Shown here piece after piece: positions 34,822 through 46,534 of a stretch of 64,000 nucleotides of DNA. The notes beneath the pieces were generated by a model, which made no database searches, had not been told where the DNA came from, and worked only from the letters and a program-made list of their open reading frames with translations. Origin of the DNA: Gymnogyps californianus (taxonomy: Eukaryota > Chordata > Aves > Accipitriformes > Cathartidae); contig NW_026114301.1 in NCBI RefSeq assembly GCF_018139145.2, positions 124,001 to 188,000 of the forward strand, in the 5' to 3' direction. Both the position numbers and the translations under genes were made by a program. Within the stretch, counting starts at the first letter, position 1. The number at the start of each line of letters is the position of its first letter.

Positions 34822-36867
34822 ATGTTGATTTATTGGCTCTTAGAGTTGTGGCGTTCGTTCTTAGAGTTGTGTTATGTATCACCTCACTTGCCGTATATAG
34901 TCCCTGTGCTGCTGCTTATCACCCATAAGGTGAGGTGGATTAAGGTTTTCGCTTTCCTTTACTATGTAACACTGGTTTATGGTACGATAAAATTATTGGT
35001 GGTGGGACTAATCCAGTATTTGTACTCAGCATTGCCATTATCTCCATACTTCGGGAGCTATCTAGCAGAAACTATTAATAATTACACCCTTTACCTTTTC
35101 TCCTTGGAGAGCCAATCTATGGGGGAGACACCTTCCTTCACCTTCCCCTCCTCCTCCAGGCTAATTCCAGTAGTGTTTGAGAATTTTGAAAATTTTGAGT
35201 ATCCTTGGAATGTTGAAACTAACATGGTCCTATTGCTAGGAACCAGCTTGTTCCTGAATGTGGTTCAAGTCTTGTTTAGAGTTAAACAACTATTTAAGAG
35301 GATCACCCAGAGATCTGCCCCAAGGCTGCAGAGTTATGAGTGGCAGGGTGTGTGGGGTAGCATGGGCAAATGCCTAGGATGGTGGGCACCTCCAGTGTTT
35401 TGGAACTTCACCCTTGAACAAGTGCAGAATCCTGAAAAACGAGTAGAACATTTGGAAAAAGTATGCTGTCACCCCGACAATTCCGGGGAGACACAAATCA
35501 CTGCAATGTGCTGGGGCCTGGCTCATGCCTACCGAGCCCTGTTCAACACTATTCAGTACCCTCAAGGGGAAGCAAAGGTCTCTGGATCTGACAACAAAAT
35601 GACAGGCACTGCAGCCCCTCCGACCCCAGCAACAGGCACTACAGCCATTCCAGCCCCGGTGACAGACACTGCAGCCACTCCGACCCCAGCAACAGGCACC
35701 GCAGCCACTCCAACCCCCATGACAGGCACTGCAGCTGAACCAGAGAACCAACCCATGCCTGTATCAGTTGCCCCTATACAGAATAAGAAATACTCAAAAA
35801 AGACAGCTCGCTTAGTGAACGATGAAGGTGAACCAGGGTCATCATGAGAACAGGAGGAAGAGGCAGAACCGGAGATAATCACCTGATCCCTATCCCCGAG
35901 TGAGCTGTGAGATATGTGAAAAGACTTCAGCCGTTGTCCATGTGAGCACATTATCACCTGGCTGCTCCGATGCTGGGATAATGAGGCCAGTAGCTTGGAA
36001 TTAGAGGGTAGGGAAGCCAAGCAGTTGGGATCCCTTTCTAGGGAAGGGGGCATTGACAAGGCGATTGGAAAAAAGATACAAGCCCTCAGCCTCTGGAGGC
36101 GACTTCTGTCATGGGTGAGGGCAAGGTACCCCTTCAAGGAAGATGTTGTATGTCACCCAGGCAAGTGGACTACCATGGAGAAAGGTATCCAGTACCTGAG
36201 GGAATTAGCCGTGCAGGAGACGGTTTATTATGACCCAGACAATGCACAGTTACCCACAGATCCAGATGAAGTCCAATGCGCACGACCCATGTGGCAGAAG
36301 TTTACACAGAGCGCACCATCATCCTATGCCAACTCATTAGCAGTAATGGACTGGAAAGACAAAGAGGGACCAACAGTGGATGAATTGGCTCGCCGACTTC
36401 GGCAATACAAAGAAAGTCTCTCTTCCTCCCTCGTCACGGCTGTGGAGAAACTGCCAGACATACTAGCCGAGAAATGGTCCCGAGGGTTCCAGCGATTTGA
36501 GGATAAGTTCTGCCTCCCACCTGCATGGACCAATACCTCAGCTATTAGGAATAAGCATCCCTCTGCTCAAGAGAGAGGAGATAGAAGGTATATGCCATGG
36601 GGTACCCTGTGGTTTTACCTGCTTGACCACGGAGAGGACATGAAGAAGTGGGATGGAAAACCTACCTCGGTCCTAGATGCACAGGTCCGTGAATTGCAAG
36701 GAAAAACAATCACACATAAGGGTTCTTCCGGGAAAATTGCTGCTTCAGCCTCTGGTGAGCGGTGTGGCCGACAGAGTGGAAGGGCTGATCTTACTCCTGA
36801 TCCTATGAGAAGGAATTCTAATCCATTGTTACAACAAGTGAGTGGAGAATCCTATGATCGGGACTAG
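34822..36867 (+). pseudogene. gag: Provirus 1 gag with hydrophobic N-terminal region
   Basis: Gag is the structural polyprotein of the particle. Residues 1-71 are strongly hydrophobic (about 24-34, 40-53, 56-71), an NYT glycosylation sequon follows at residue 87, and another hydrophobic segment lies at about 134-154. A basic stretch comes next, then a 10-residue repeat (35602-35740; TGTAA-P-T-P-A type), an acidic linker, and a Gag-like helical domain (36000-36600). No zinc knuckle is seen. Four TGA stops (35845, 35884, 35908, 35917) break the frame before a TAG at 36865-36867, which also ends gag in provirus 2. Hydrophobic N-terminal segments are unusual for Gag. The name rests on position before pro-pol. 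Confidence 0.85.
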
Positions 36868-39343
36868 AGGGGCCCTGCCTCCAGCCAGGCGGAGGAGAGG
36901 GACAACCGGGTTTATTGGACTGTGTGGATTCGATGGCCTGGCACATCAGACCCACAGGAGTATAAGGCTCTAGTGGACACCAGTGCACAGTGTACTCTAA
37001 TGCCATCAAGCTATAAAGGGGTAGAACCTATTTGTATTTCTGGGGTGACAGGGGGATCCCAACAGCTAACTGTATTGGAGGCTGAAATAAGCCTAACTGG
37101 GAATGAGTGGCAGAAACACCCCGTTGTGACTGGCCCAGAGGCCCCATGCATCCTTGGCATAGATTATCTCAGGAGAGGGTATTTCAAGGACCCAAAGGGG
37201 TATCGGTGGGCCTTTGGTATAGCTGCCTTGGAGACAGAGGGAATTGAACAGTTGTCCACCTTGCCCGGACTCTCTGAGGACCCTTCAGTTGTGGGGTTGC
37301 TGAGGGTCGAAGAACAACAGGTGCCAATCGCTACCACAAGGGTGCACCGGCGGCAATATCACACCAACCAAGACTCCCTGATTCCCATCCATAAGCTGAT
37401 TCGTCGACTGGAGAGCCAAGGAGTGATCAGCAGGACTCGCTCACCCTTTAACAGCCCCATTTGGCCAGTGCGAAAGTCTAATGGGGAGTGGAGACTAACA
37501 GTAGACTATCGTGGCCTGAATGAAGTCACACCACCGCTGAGTGCTGCTGTGCCAGACATGCTAGAACTTCAATATGAACTGGAGTCAAAAGCAGCCAAGT
37601 GGTATGCCACAATTGATATTGCTAATGCATTTTTCTCAATCCCTTTGGCAGCAGAGTGCCGGCCACAGTTTGCTTTCACTTGGAGGGGCGTCCAGCACAC
37701 CTGGAATCGACTGCCCCAGGGGTGGAAACAGCCCCACCATTTGCCATGGACTGATCCAGAATGCACTGGAAAAAGGTGGAGCTCCAGAACACCTGCAATA
37801 CATTGATGACATCATTGTATGGGGCAACACAGCAGAAGAAGTTTTTGAGAAAGGGGAGAAAATAATGGAAAACCTTCTGAAAGCCAGTTTTGCCATAAAA
37901 CAGAGTAAGGTGAAGGGACCTGCACCGGAGATTCAGTTTTTAGGAATAAAATGGCAAGATGGACGTCGTCACATCCCAATGGATGTGATCAACAAAATAG
38001 CAGCTATGTCTCCACCAACTAGTAAACAGGAAACACAAGCTTTCTTAGGCATTGTGGGTTTTTGGAGAATGCATATTCCAAAATATAGTATGATTGTAAG
38101 CCCTCTCTATCAAGTGACCCAGAAGAAGAACGATTTTAAATGGGGCCCTGAGCAACAACAAGCCTTTGAACAGATTAAACGGGAGATAGTTCATGCAGTA
38201 GCCCTTGGGCCAGTCCGGGCAGGACCAGATGTTAAAAATGTGCTCTACACCGCAGCCGGGGAGAATGGCCCTACCTGGAGTCTCTGGCAGAAAGCACCAG
38301 GGGAGACCCGAGGTCGACCTCTAGGGTTTTGGAGTCGGGGATATCGAGGATCTGAGGCCCGCTATACTCCACATGAAAAGGAGATATTAGCAGCGTATGA
38401 AGGAGTTTGAGCTGCTTCAGAAGTGGTTGGTACTGAAACACAGCTCCTATTAGCACCCCGACTGCCGGTGCTAGGCTGGATGTTCAAAGGGAAGGTCCCT
38501 TCTACACATCATGCAACTGATGCTACATGGAGTAAGTGGGTTGCACTGATCACACAATGAAGTCGAATAGGAAACCCCAGTCACCCAGGAATTTTGGAGG
38601 TGATCACGGACTGGCCAGAAGGCAAAGATGTTGGAATATCACCAGAGGAGGAGGTAACGCGTGCTGAAGAGGCCCCACTGTATAATAAACTGCCAGAAAA
38701 TGAGAGGCAATATGCCCTGTTTACTGATGGGTCCTGTCGCATTGTAGGAAAGCATCGGAGGTGGAAGGCTGCTGTATGGAGTCCTATGCGACAAGTTGCA
38801 GAAACTGCAGAAGGAGAGGGTGAATTGATTCAATTTGCAGAGGTGATAGCCATCCAGCTGGCTTTAGACATTGCTGAACGAGAAAAATGGCCAATACTTT
38901 ATCTCTATACTGACTCATGGATGGTGGCAAATGCTCTGTGGGGGTGGTTGCAGCAATGGAAGCAGAGTAACTGGCAACACAGAGGTAAACCCATCTGGGC
39001 TGCTGCATTGTGGCAAGATATTGCTGCCCGGCTAGAGAACCTGGTTGTGAAAGTACGTCATGTAGATAGATGCTCATGTACCTAAGAGTCGGGCCACTGA
39101 AGAACATCAAAACAATCAACAGGTAGACAAGGCTGCTAGGATTGAAGTAGCTCAGGTAGATCTGGATTGGCAGCATAAGGGTGAATTATTTCTGGCTCGG
39201 TGGGCCCACGACACCTCAGGTCATCAGGGAAGAGATGCAACATATAGATGGGCTCGTGATCGAGGGGTGGACCTGACCGTGGACACTATCGCACAGGTTA
39301 TCCATGAATGTGAAACATGCGTTGCAATCAAGCAAGCCAAGCG
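36868..39343 (+). pseudogene. pol: Provirus 1 pro-pol (protease, RT, RNase H, partial integrase)
   Basis: Pol is in the same frame as gag, after a single TAG. Protease has LVDTSAQ where provirus 2 has LVDTGAQ. RT carries DYRGLNEVTPPLS, TIDIANAFFSI, the LPQGW turn and YIDD (37799-37810). RNase H has LFTDGS and YTDSW. Integrase stops after the zinc finger (HDTSGH ... CETC). Breaks: a 2-bp deletion near 37728, TGA at 38408-38410 (shared with provirus 2), TGA at 38558-38560, a 4-bp duplication near 39065, and loss of the integrase core by the 3' deletion. The motif style is ERVL-like (class III). Confidence 0.93.
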
Positions 39344-39412
39344 GTTAAACCACGACAATGACCTTTAATGGTCCCTTCCAACCCAAACTATTCTATGATT
39401 CTATGATTCTGT

Positions 39413-40000
39413 GATGCTTGGCTGACTCCCATCTCCGTGGCACGGTTCATTGAAGTGAGACTCTGTCTCTTACTTTATTGGTCCCCCTCTGGGCCCACTT
39501 TTGAGGTCGGTTTGAGATGGTTGGGACCCCCTCTGGGATCAGTTTGTCCTCCCCTCTGGGATGGTTTGGCCCCTTCTGAAATCTAATTCACTTGATACCA
39601 GTATTACATATCCATATAAGTGTTCTATCATAAGTATATATGCTGTTATATTGTTGATAATTTTGCTTCACTAATGATAAGTTTGTAGTAACCTGTAATA
39701 GTATATGCCTACTTGATTGTTGCTATTATTGATTGTTACTATTATTGATTGCTGCCAAACTATTGATTGCTACTATACTTTTGATTGATGATAATAATTT
39801 GTAATAGTCTAATATATATATTAGCTTTATTAGTCATAGATATACTTGCTAGTGGCGTTTTTTTTGTAGTTTACTTTCTAGTGGTGATTTTTGTGGTATT
39901 TGTGGTAATCTGTAATAAATGAGAAATTTAGAGGATAAAAGCCTCTGTGTCCTTCTGTATTACAGAATTCTATGAACCCAAGGTCATGATCTCTACACAC
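39413..40000. other. Non-genic sequence with degenerate TTGATTG tandem stretch
   Basis: No gene was recognised. At about 39713-39790 a degenerate ~18-bp repeat (TATTGATTGTTACTAT-like) is seen. Two GGGACCCCCTCTGGGATC-like units occur near 39480-39560. The sequence could be an unrecognised internal part of the LTR element that follows. Confidence 0.4.
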
Positions 40001-40650
40001 TGTTATGAAAATTCCCTTCCCTAACTATTGTATCAATCAGTCTTTATAGTATGAAAGTGTATTGACTTTGTTAATATATATATATGTATTAGTTCACACT
40101 ATACACTGTAATGTAATGAGGTAGTGGAATTTTACTGGAGACTTTGGTATTGTTCATGCTTAAGTAAAACAAACTAAAAGACAGCCCGGCCCTGGAAATA
40201 AGGACTTTGCTTCTTGGAAGCTTAGAGCTGTCCATGAAGGATAAAGGATACCCCTGGACAACCATGATAACGCCAGCATCCTAGCCCCTCTAACATGTCT
40301 TTGAAACCCTCCCAGCATCGTCTGGCATCACAGATAAGTAACTATAGCAAGACTGACTCCAGGGACTTTTGGATCAACAGACAAGCAGCAAGAATGCTGC
40401 AGAAATATAGTTGCTTTGCAAAGTTTTACTATGATTAGTAACCGGTAGTGTGGGTGTTAGTGATTAGTCAAATTGTGTTGTACCTGAACCCTTGAAGGGT
40501 ATAAGAACCCTGTGTAAAACCACATTCGGGGTGCCCCAATTTGGCTGGAACACCTCATGTGCATGAATAAAAGAATTACTCTTGTAATTCTATATTTTGC
40601 ATTCTAGCCTCTCTCTCCTCGGCATGAGCCAGTTGCGAATTTTTGTAACA
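40001..40650 (+). mobile_element. E-family LTR (class I-like), 650 bp
   Basis: It starts TGTTATGAAAATTC and ends GAATTTTTGTAACA, giving imperfect terminal inverted repeats of about 16 bp (14 of 16 match). TATAAGAACC near 40500 and AATAAAAGAA near 40566 are spaced like promoter and polyadenylation signals, and CTCTCTCTCC follows as in many gamma-like U5 regions. No flanking duplication and no neighbouring primer-binding site were found. Confidence 0.75.
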
Positions 40651-41143
40651 TATGAGTGCATTGAACAAAGGAGGATTTTGCAAATAATGTAATGTAATGT
40701 GACATACATTTTAAGGAATTAAAAATTATTAAATGAATGTTTAAAAAGTTAAATTAAGTTAAATTTGTTATTAAATGAATATTAAATTAAAAATATTTAT
40801 TGATTTAAAAATAAATTAAGGTAGAAGTTAATTACACTATAATTAAGGGTCAAATTATCTTTTGACTTGACTTCATTGGCTTCAGTGGAAAAGGGCCAGC
40901 ACATAATCCAGCCTTTTAATATGCATAGTAGAAACTGAAGGAAAAGAGAAAATAACTTGGAAATAACAAAAGAACAGCCACACTGTATTAGTTAGTCTGT
41001 CTAGACACATTTCCTGTATCTGGTAGTGGCCCAAAGTTGATGTCTAGAGAAAAATATTCTCAACTTTGTATTTCTTTAAGTCATTCAAAAAATACTCTTA
41101 AATCAGAAAGGAATGCAGTCATTATTGGTTTAATTTACCTGTA
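40651..41143. other. AT-rich DNA, no gene
   Basis: Short runs built from AAATTAAGTTAAA-like words between 40720 and 40850. Nothing else was recognised. Confidence 0.4.
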
Positions 41144-42250
41144 TGTATTGGGTTTACATGGCAAGCTTCTGGTAGCGGGGAGGGCTGCAGGGGTTGCTTC
41201 TGTGAGAAGAGACAAGGGGCTGCCCCCATGTTGGACAGTTTCAGCCAGCTCCGTAATGGACCCACTGCTGCCCAAAGCTGAACCAATGAACAGTGCTGGT
41301 GGCACCTCTGTGATAACATATTTAAGCTGCGCAGCAGCTCTGAGACAGAGGAGTGAGAAAAATGTGAGAGAAACAAGCTTGCAGACCCCAAGGTCAGTGA
41401 AGAAGGAGGGGGAGGAGGTGCTCCAGGTGCCAGAGCAGAGATTCCCCTGCAGCCTGTGGTGAAGACCATGGTGACACAGGTTGTCCCCCTGCAGCCCATG
41501 GAGGACCACAGTGGAGCAGATATCCGCACTGCAGCCCATGGAGGACCCCATGCTGCAGCAGGTGGATGTGCCCTGAAGGAAGCTGCAGCCCATGGAGAGC
41601 CCACGCAAGAGCAAGTTTTCTGGCAGGAACTATGACCCCATGGGGGACCCATGCTGGAGCAGTCTGTTTCTGAAGGACTGTACCCCATGGAAAAGGATCT
41701 ATGCTGGAGCAGTTCTTGAAGAACTGCAGCCCATAGGAAGGATCCACATTGGAGAAGTTCATGGAGGACTGTCTCCCATGGGAGGGACCCCATGCTGGAG
41801 GAGGGGAACAGTGGGAGGAGGAAGGAGTTTTTAGTTTTGCTTTTATTTCTCATTATCCTCCTCAGTTATTAATTGCCAATAAATTAAATTAATCTTCCCC
41901 GAGTCTAGCCTGTTTTTGCCTGTGACGGTGTCGTGGTTTAACCCCAGCCGGCAGCTAAGCACCACGCAGCCGCTCGCTCACTGCCCCCCCACCCCTGGGA
42001 TGAGGGAGAGAATCAGGAAAAATCTTTTCCTACTAAATCCAAAACACAGCACTATACCAGCTACTAGGAAGAAAATTAACTCTGTCCTAGCCGAAACCAG
42101 GACAGACGGTAATTGGTAAGTGATCTCCCTGTCCTTATCTCAACCCATGAGCTTTGTCATCATATTTTCTCCCCTTGTCCTGTTGAGGAGGGGGAGTGAG
42201 AGTAGCAGCTTGATGGGCACCTTGCAGCCAGTCAAAGTTAACCCACCACA
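41144..42250 (+). mobile_element. B LTR (diverged subtype) holding a miniature A1 LTR
   Basis: Begins TGTATTGGG and ends AACCCACCACA. It has CCAAT and TTTAAG promoter motifs, a shortened tandem block (about 41470-41815) and AATAAA near 41879. The flanks do not show a convincing duplication. An A1 LTR remnant interrupts it at 41929-42104. Confidence 0.88.
41929..42104 (-). mobile_element. Internally deleted A1 LTR, 176 bp, TSD GACGG
   Basis: Both LTR ends are present and GACGG at 41924-41928 and 42105-42109 is a perfect duplication. About 410 bp of the middle, including the TATA box and ATTAAA, are missing. The junction lies within a short T/A-rich run. Confidence 0.95.
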
Positions 42251-45091
42251 ATTTAACAACCCATATCACCACAGATTTTTAACTTCTGACTAAAAACTTT
42301 AAGAAATGCATATTTTGCAAACTCTATAAACTTTAAATAGTTGAGCAGAAAAGGAACCAGGAGGTCCAGTCTCTAAATCACTGCTTATCATTTGTGATAT
42401 AATGTTCCCAAAAATAGCCTTTGTTCAAGTTAATATATGACATTGCCTTGTAAACATGACTACTACCTGCTATGTTCTGCATTCAGAAACTTACAGATAC
42501 ATTTTCAAAGAAATGAGCACTCACAACTAGTTTATTAATAATGTAGATTTCTGCTGCATCTGAATTCTAAGATCATAGTAATGAATTTCAAACACGGGTC
42601 CCCAGAGTGTTAAATAGGCTAATTTAAGGAAAAGAACTAAAACACCTACCAGCCTCTAGCAAGTAATTTGGAAAGTGACTCCCAAAATACATTTTTCAAA
42701 CTCACTGATTTCAGCTGAACTAAGAGCATAAGTGCCATATTTTCTTTAAAAGTTGTAAAGGTTGTTTATCCATTACTGTCACACTTTAATGAACTACTGC
42801 ATGGTACAAAAAAAAAAAATACACAAAAAACCCACAAGGGAAAGCCGGCTGTTTACATCACCAGAAATGGCTTTTTAATTGAAAGGGTGCAATTATTATT
42901 ATGAAACACAAATCACTGAAATCCCTTTTTTTCTGCCTTCTCAGTTTCATAAAATCATGTTCCTTAGGAATGTCATGGATTAGTTGCACACGTTCTTTCA
43001 GTGACATCCGAAATGATTAATTTTTTATCATCTTTTCTCCTTCAGCAAGTAAAATAAAGTCACAAAACTGCAAAGGGACTTGTTCTGCCTTAACCTTAGC
43101 TAGATGCCATCATGCAGTGGAAACAGTGCTAAAATATCACAGGATAATGCTCTCCAAGAAGGGAGACATATAAACAGCATAATGATTTCCCACATTTTTT
43201 TCTTTTTAGAAAATTTTCACTAAAGCCAGGGTAAATGGTGACATATCTTCACAGAGGACACTGTGAATTTGAACACTAGCATTCTAGTTAGGTCTAAACC
43301 TACTCATCAGCCAATTATAACAGTAACTTAACATCTTGCTTAAAACTTGAACAAGACCACTTTGTTAACCTTAGGAGATCATGCCACATGAATGCATTGT
43401 TTTTACAGATTTTTATTATTATTGTTTTTAATAAAACATTTAAAACTCATTTCTTACAATTATCTATCATACTTTCTCAGTGTTGCTGGAACACCCATTA
43501 GTGAAGGAGAAATGAGAATAGAGAGCTAAGTTATAAGGCTTTTAAGAGTCCTTACAGCCTTTTTGATTCAATCTGGTTTAGTTTGAAATGCCGTATTGTT
43601 AGGGTGAAAAAGTTCATTACAGTTTTTCCTCTCTTCACAGGGAAATTTGCTTCACAATACCTAATTCAGTGGTGTAGCTAAAAATGGGGGAGAAGAAAAT
43701 CAATACATTCCAGCTACAGTAAGTAGGCTGGAGTGTTAGTCTCCACTGGGACCGAAATCCACATCTTGTAGAATACTTTAGAGTCTATATTCTTCTTTTA
43801 ACCTGCTTTCCTCCTGCTACTTTACACGGTCCTATGAAATGATAAAAAAGGTTAACAAAAGAATGTATTAACTAAAATCCAAGTAGATGAAGAAACCAGA
43901 CTTCTAACGGGAAGCTTTCCTTTTTTTCCTAAATAAGTAATAGATACAATATAATGCTTTATATTATCCATTGTGAAGAACAATGAAGAAACTCACTCTC
44001 TTCTTCAGTGAGAATCCAGTTGTACATTATTAACAAGAAATATTTCTAAATATATTACTTAAATCATCATACTAAGGACTCTACACTTTCCACGACCACC
44101 AGAAATGTTCATCAACATGTACTTTTGTAAGAACAAAAGGAGGTATCAACCATGCTTAAAACTCTGTATAAGGATCCAAGAAGCATGGAAACACACATAC
44201 AGCAAAACAAAAGTGATGTTATATAAAAAGTACCAGCTAGCTAATGCTCCTAGATCAAATACCTAAGGAAAGTCAACAGTGTGTGGGGGGTATCATCTAT
44301 ACAGGGGAGCTTGAAAGGGAACTGATGTTGACTAGGTATTATATGCCAAAATACTTTCAACAAAGTTCCATAAGATATTATCTGAAAGTTAATGACAGCA
44401 ATAGCAATAATAGGTTGGAGTTTGTGTAAAGTCACAAAAGTATAAAAAAAAAGAAATGCAGAGGGGAGCTGCACCCCCAAACCTGGAGAATAGCAGAAAA
44501 AAATTCCTGCACCAACCATCAGATCAATTTATTACACTTTTGGGGAACTTGAACTCATCTGACATCTCCCGAGTGACAAATATATCTATCATAACATTCT
44601 CAAGCTACACAGAACTTGAGAACAATGAACTACAATGAACTAGATAGAAGAGAAGCCCAATAGGTAAAACAACTACTGGATCATCATTGAAGGTATGCAG
44701 AAAGCTTGATGACAGCGCTATAAGCTATTCACATTTTCACTTAAGCCTTTTAAAGCACTTTATTCACCTTCAATTAAAAAAACTACCAAATAAGTTTTGA
44801 GATAGTAAGCACTTTATTTAGTTAGAGGGTTAGTTTATTTACATTTACATTTCCAATTTATGTTTAACTACTAAGTGCCTACTGGTCTGAGGCCAAATGT
44901 ACAAGTATAATCCATTTGATGTGAAAAACATATTATAAAAAATTTTGGAAAACTGAACATAATGTGGTGGAAGCAAACAGTGAATCTCTCTTCATAGAAA
45001 AATGGGAGACTAACCCTTGAAAGATTAGAAACAAAGTGGAAAAGACTACATTTCCTTTGAAAAAGAAGAATGAAAGGAAGAACCAGTCGAA
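42251..45091. other. AT-rich single-copy-looking DNA, no gene
   Basis: No transposon, protein family or RNA gene was recognised. The stretch at about 42840-42950 (TTTAATTG, AATTATTATTA and similar words in a low-repeat context) has the look of non-coding sequence under constraint, but this cannot be tested here. Confidence 0.4.
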
Positions 45092-45725
45092 TTCAGGTGG
45101 CCAAGAAGGCCAATAGCATCCTGGCTTGTATCAGAAATAGTGTGGCCAGCAGGACTAGGGAAGTGATTGTCCCCCTGTACTCAGCACTGGTGAGGCCACA
45201 CCTCGAATACTGTGTTCAGTTTTGGGCCCCTCACTACAAGAAAGACATTGAGGTGCTGGAGCATGTCCAAAGAAGGGCAATGAAGCTGGTGAAGGGTCTA
45301 GAGAACAAGTCCTATGAGGAGCGGCTGAGGGAACTGGGGTTGTTTAGCCTGGAGAAAAGGAGGCTCAGGGGAGACCTTCTCGCTCTCTACAACTACCTGA
45401 AAGGAGGTTGTAGCAAGGTGGGTGTCGGTCTCTTCTCCCAAGTAACAAGTGATAGGACAAGAGGAAACAGCCTCAAGTTGTGCCAGGGGAGGTTTAGATT
45501 GGATATTAGGAAAAATGTCTTCACCGAAAGGGTTGTCAAGCATTGGAACAGGCTGCCCAGGGAAGAGGTTGAGTCACCATCCCTGGAGGTATTTAAAAGA
45601 CATGTAGATGTGGTGCTTAGGGACATGGTTTAGTGGTGGACTTGGCAGTGTTAGGTTAATGGTTGGACTCAATGATCTTAAGGGTCTTTTCCAACCTAAA
45701 TGATTCTATGATTCTATGATTCTGC
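45092..45725 (+). mobile_element. 5'-truncated CR1 (CR1 no. 4)
   Basis: It covers the RT C-terminus to the 3' end, with an uninterrupted frame up to the stop at 45631-45633 ([50 protein letters not shown]). The 3' UTR follows and then terminal ATTCTATG repeats at about 45704-45723. The open frame is a LINE remnant and not a host gene. Confidence 0.95.
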
Positions 45726-46534
45726 CCCTTAAGGGTGTTTTACTTTATAAGTAGACTTTTCCATGTGAGGCTAAACTTAAATTGCTATTTTTAATTACAT
45801 TTCTTGGTGTCTCAATGAACAGAGAGAACAGTACTAGAATACCATTGTATATAGAGCTTAATCAGACTCTGGACTCAAAGATAAACAAATAAAAGAGGAA
45901 TATGCCATCAGTGCAAATATGTGTAGAAGTCATGCCCAGAAATCAAAGTGGGATGTGGTTAAAGTATAGGGATTCAGAAGGGAGTTATAAGTCTACAGAA
46001 AACTTGCATTCTCTCTTGATTGGACACAGATGTGACCTTTAAAACATAATCATCAGTAGATAACACTATGATTGATATTTATATTGAAAGAACCATTCAA
46101 GAGAAGAAAATGAAATTTCAGAAAAAAATCAGTAAAGGTGGGAAGATGGGTAGTGACATATGAAGATAAAGGAATCTGCCACAGATACAAAAATGATAAA
46201 ACGCTTGTGTAGGAAATTTGCAAATATACTACAGGCAAAATAATTTGGATGTCTCCATCCACACATTAACAAGCCTAAGCTTCTCCACGGGTCCAGTATC
46301 TCAGCATCAACCAGTGGTCCCATACTGGACTTCCCTCTAGTTTCCTTGGTGAATTTCACTGCTTTGTAAAATCAGGCAAAAATAATTGTGCAAACCAGAT
46401 GCAATTGGGATGCTTTTTTTCTTGGTCAGATGCACTTTTAATTTTTTTTAATTTTTTTTTTTTAAATGGTAAACCTGGTTGCTAGATCTCTTCACTGAAA
46501 TGTGTTTCATACTTTTACATCAGTAATGCTGTTC
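45726..46534. other. AT-rich DNA, no gene
   Basis: Nothing recognised apart from a T-rich run near 46437-46463. Confidence 0.4.

Larger units (their letters stand above)
34098..39357 (+). mobile_element. Provirus 1: A1-family ERVL-like provirus with 3' deletion, TSD ATGAC
   Basis: This contains a complete 5' LTR, primer-binding site, gag and pol up to the integrase zinc finger. It then jumps directly to the last 14-15 bp of the 3' LTR. ATGAC at 34093-34097 and 39358-39362 flanks the whole unit, so the deletion is internal to an ordinary integration. There is no env. The internal sequence is closely related to provirus 2. Confidence 0.96.
32251..39412 (+). mobile_element. 5'-truncated CR1 (CR1 no. 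3) carrying a B LTR and provirus 1
   Basis: CR1 pieces at 32251-32678, 33828-34097 and 39363-39412 form one 5'-truncated element. It covers the end of RT ([20 protein letters not shown]), the 3' UTR (GGGTTGGACTAAATGAC; GGTCCCTTCCAACCC) and terminal ATTCTATG repeats. A B LTR (TSD GGGGC) and a provirus (TSD ATGAC) interrupt it. Confidence 0.96.

Noticed and set aside
45070..45633. Uninterrupted 187-codon frame that could be read as a host gene
   Set aside because: It is the reverse transcriptase C-terminus of a CR1 followed by the CR1 3' UTR and tail.
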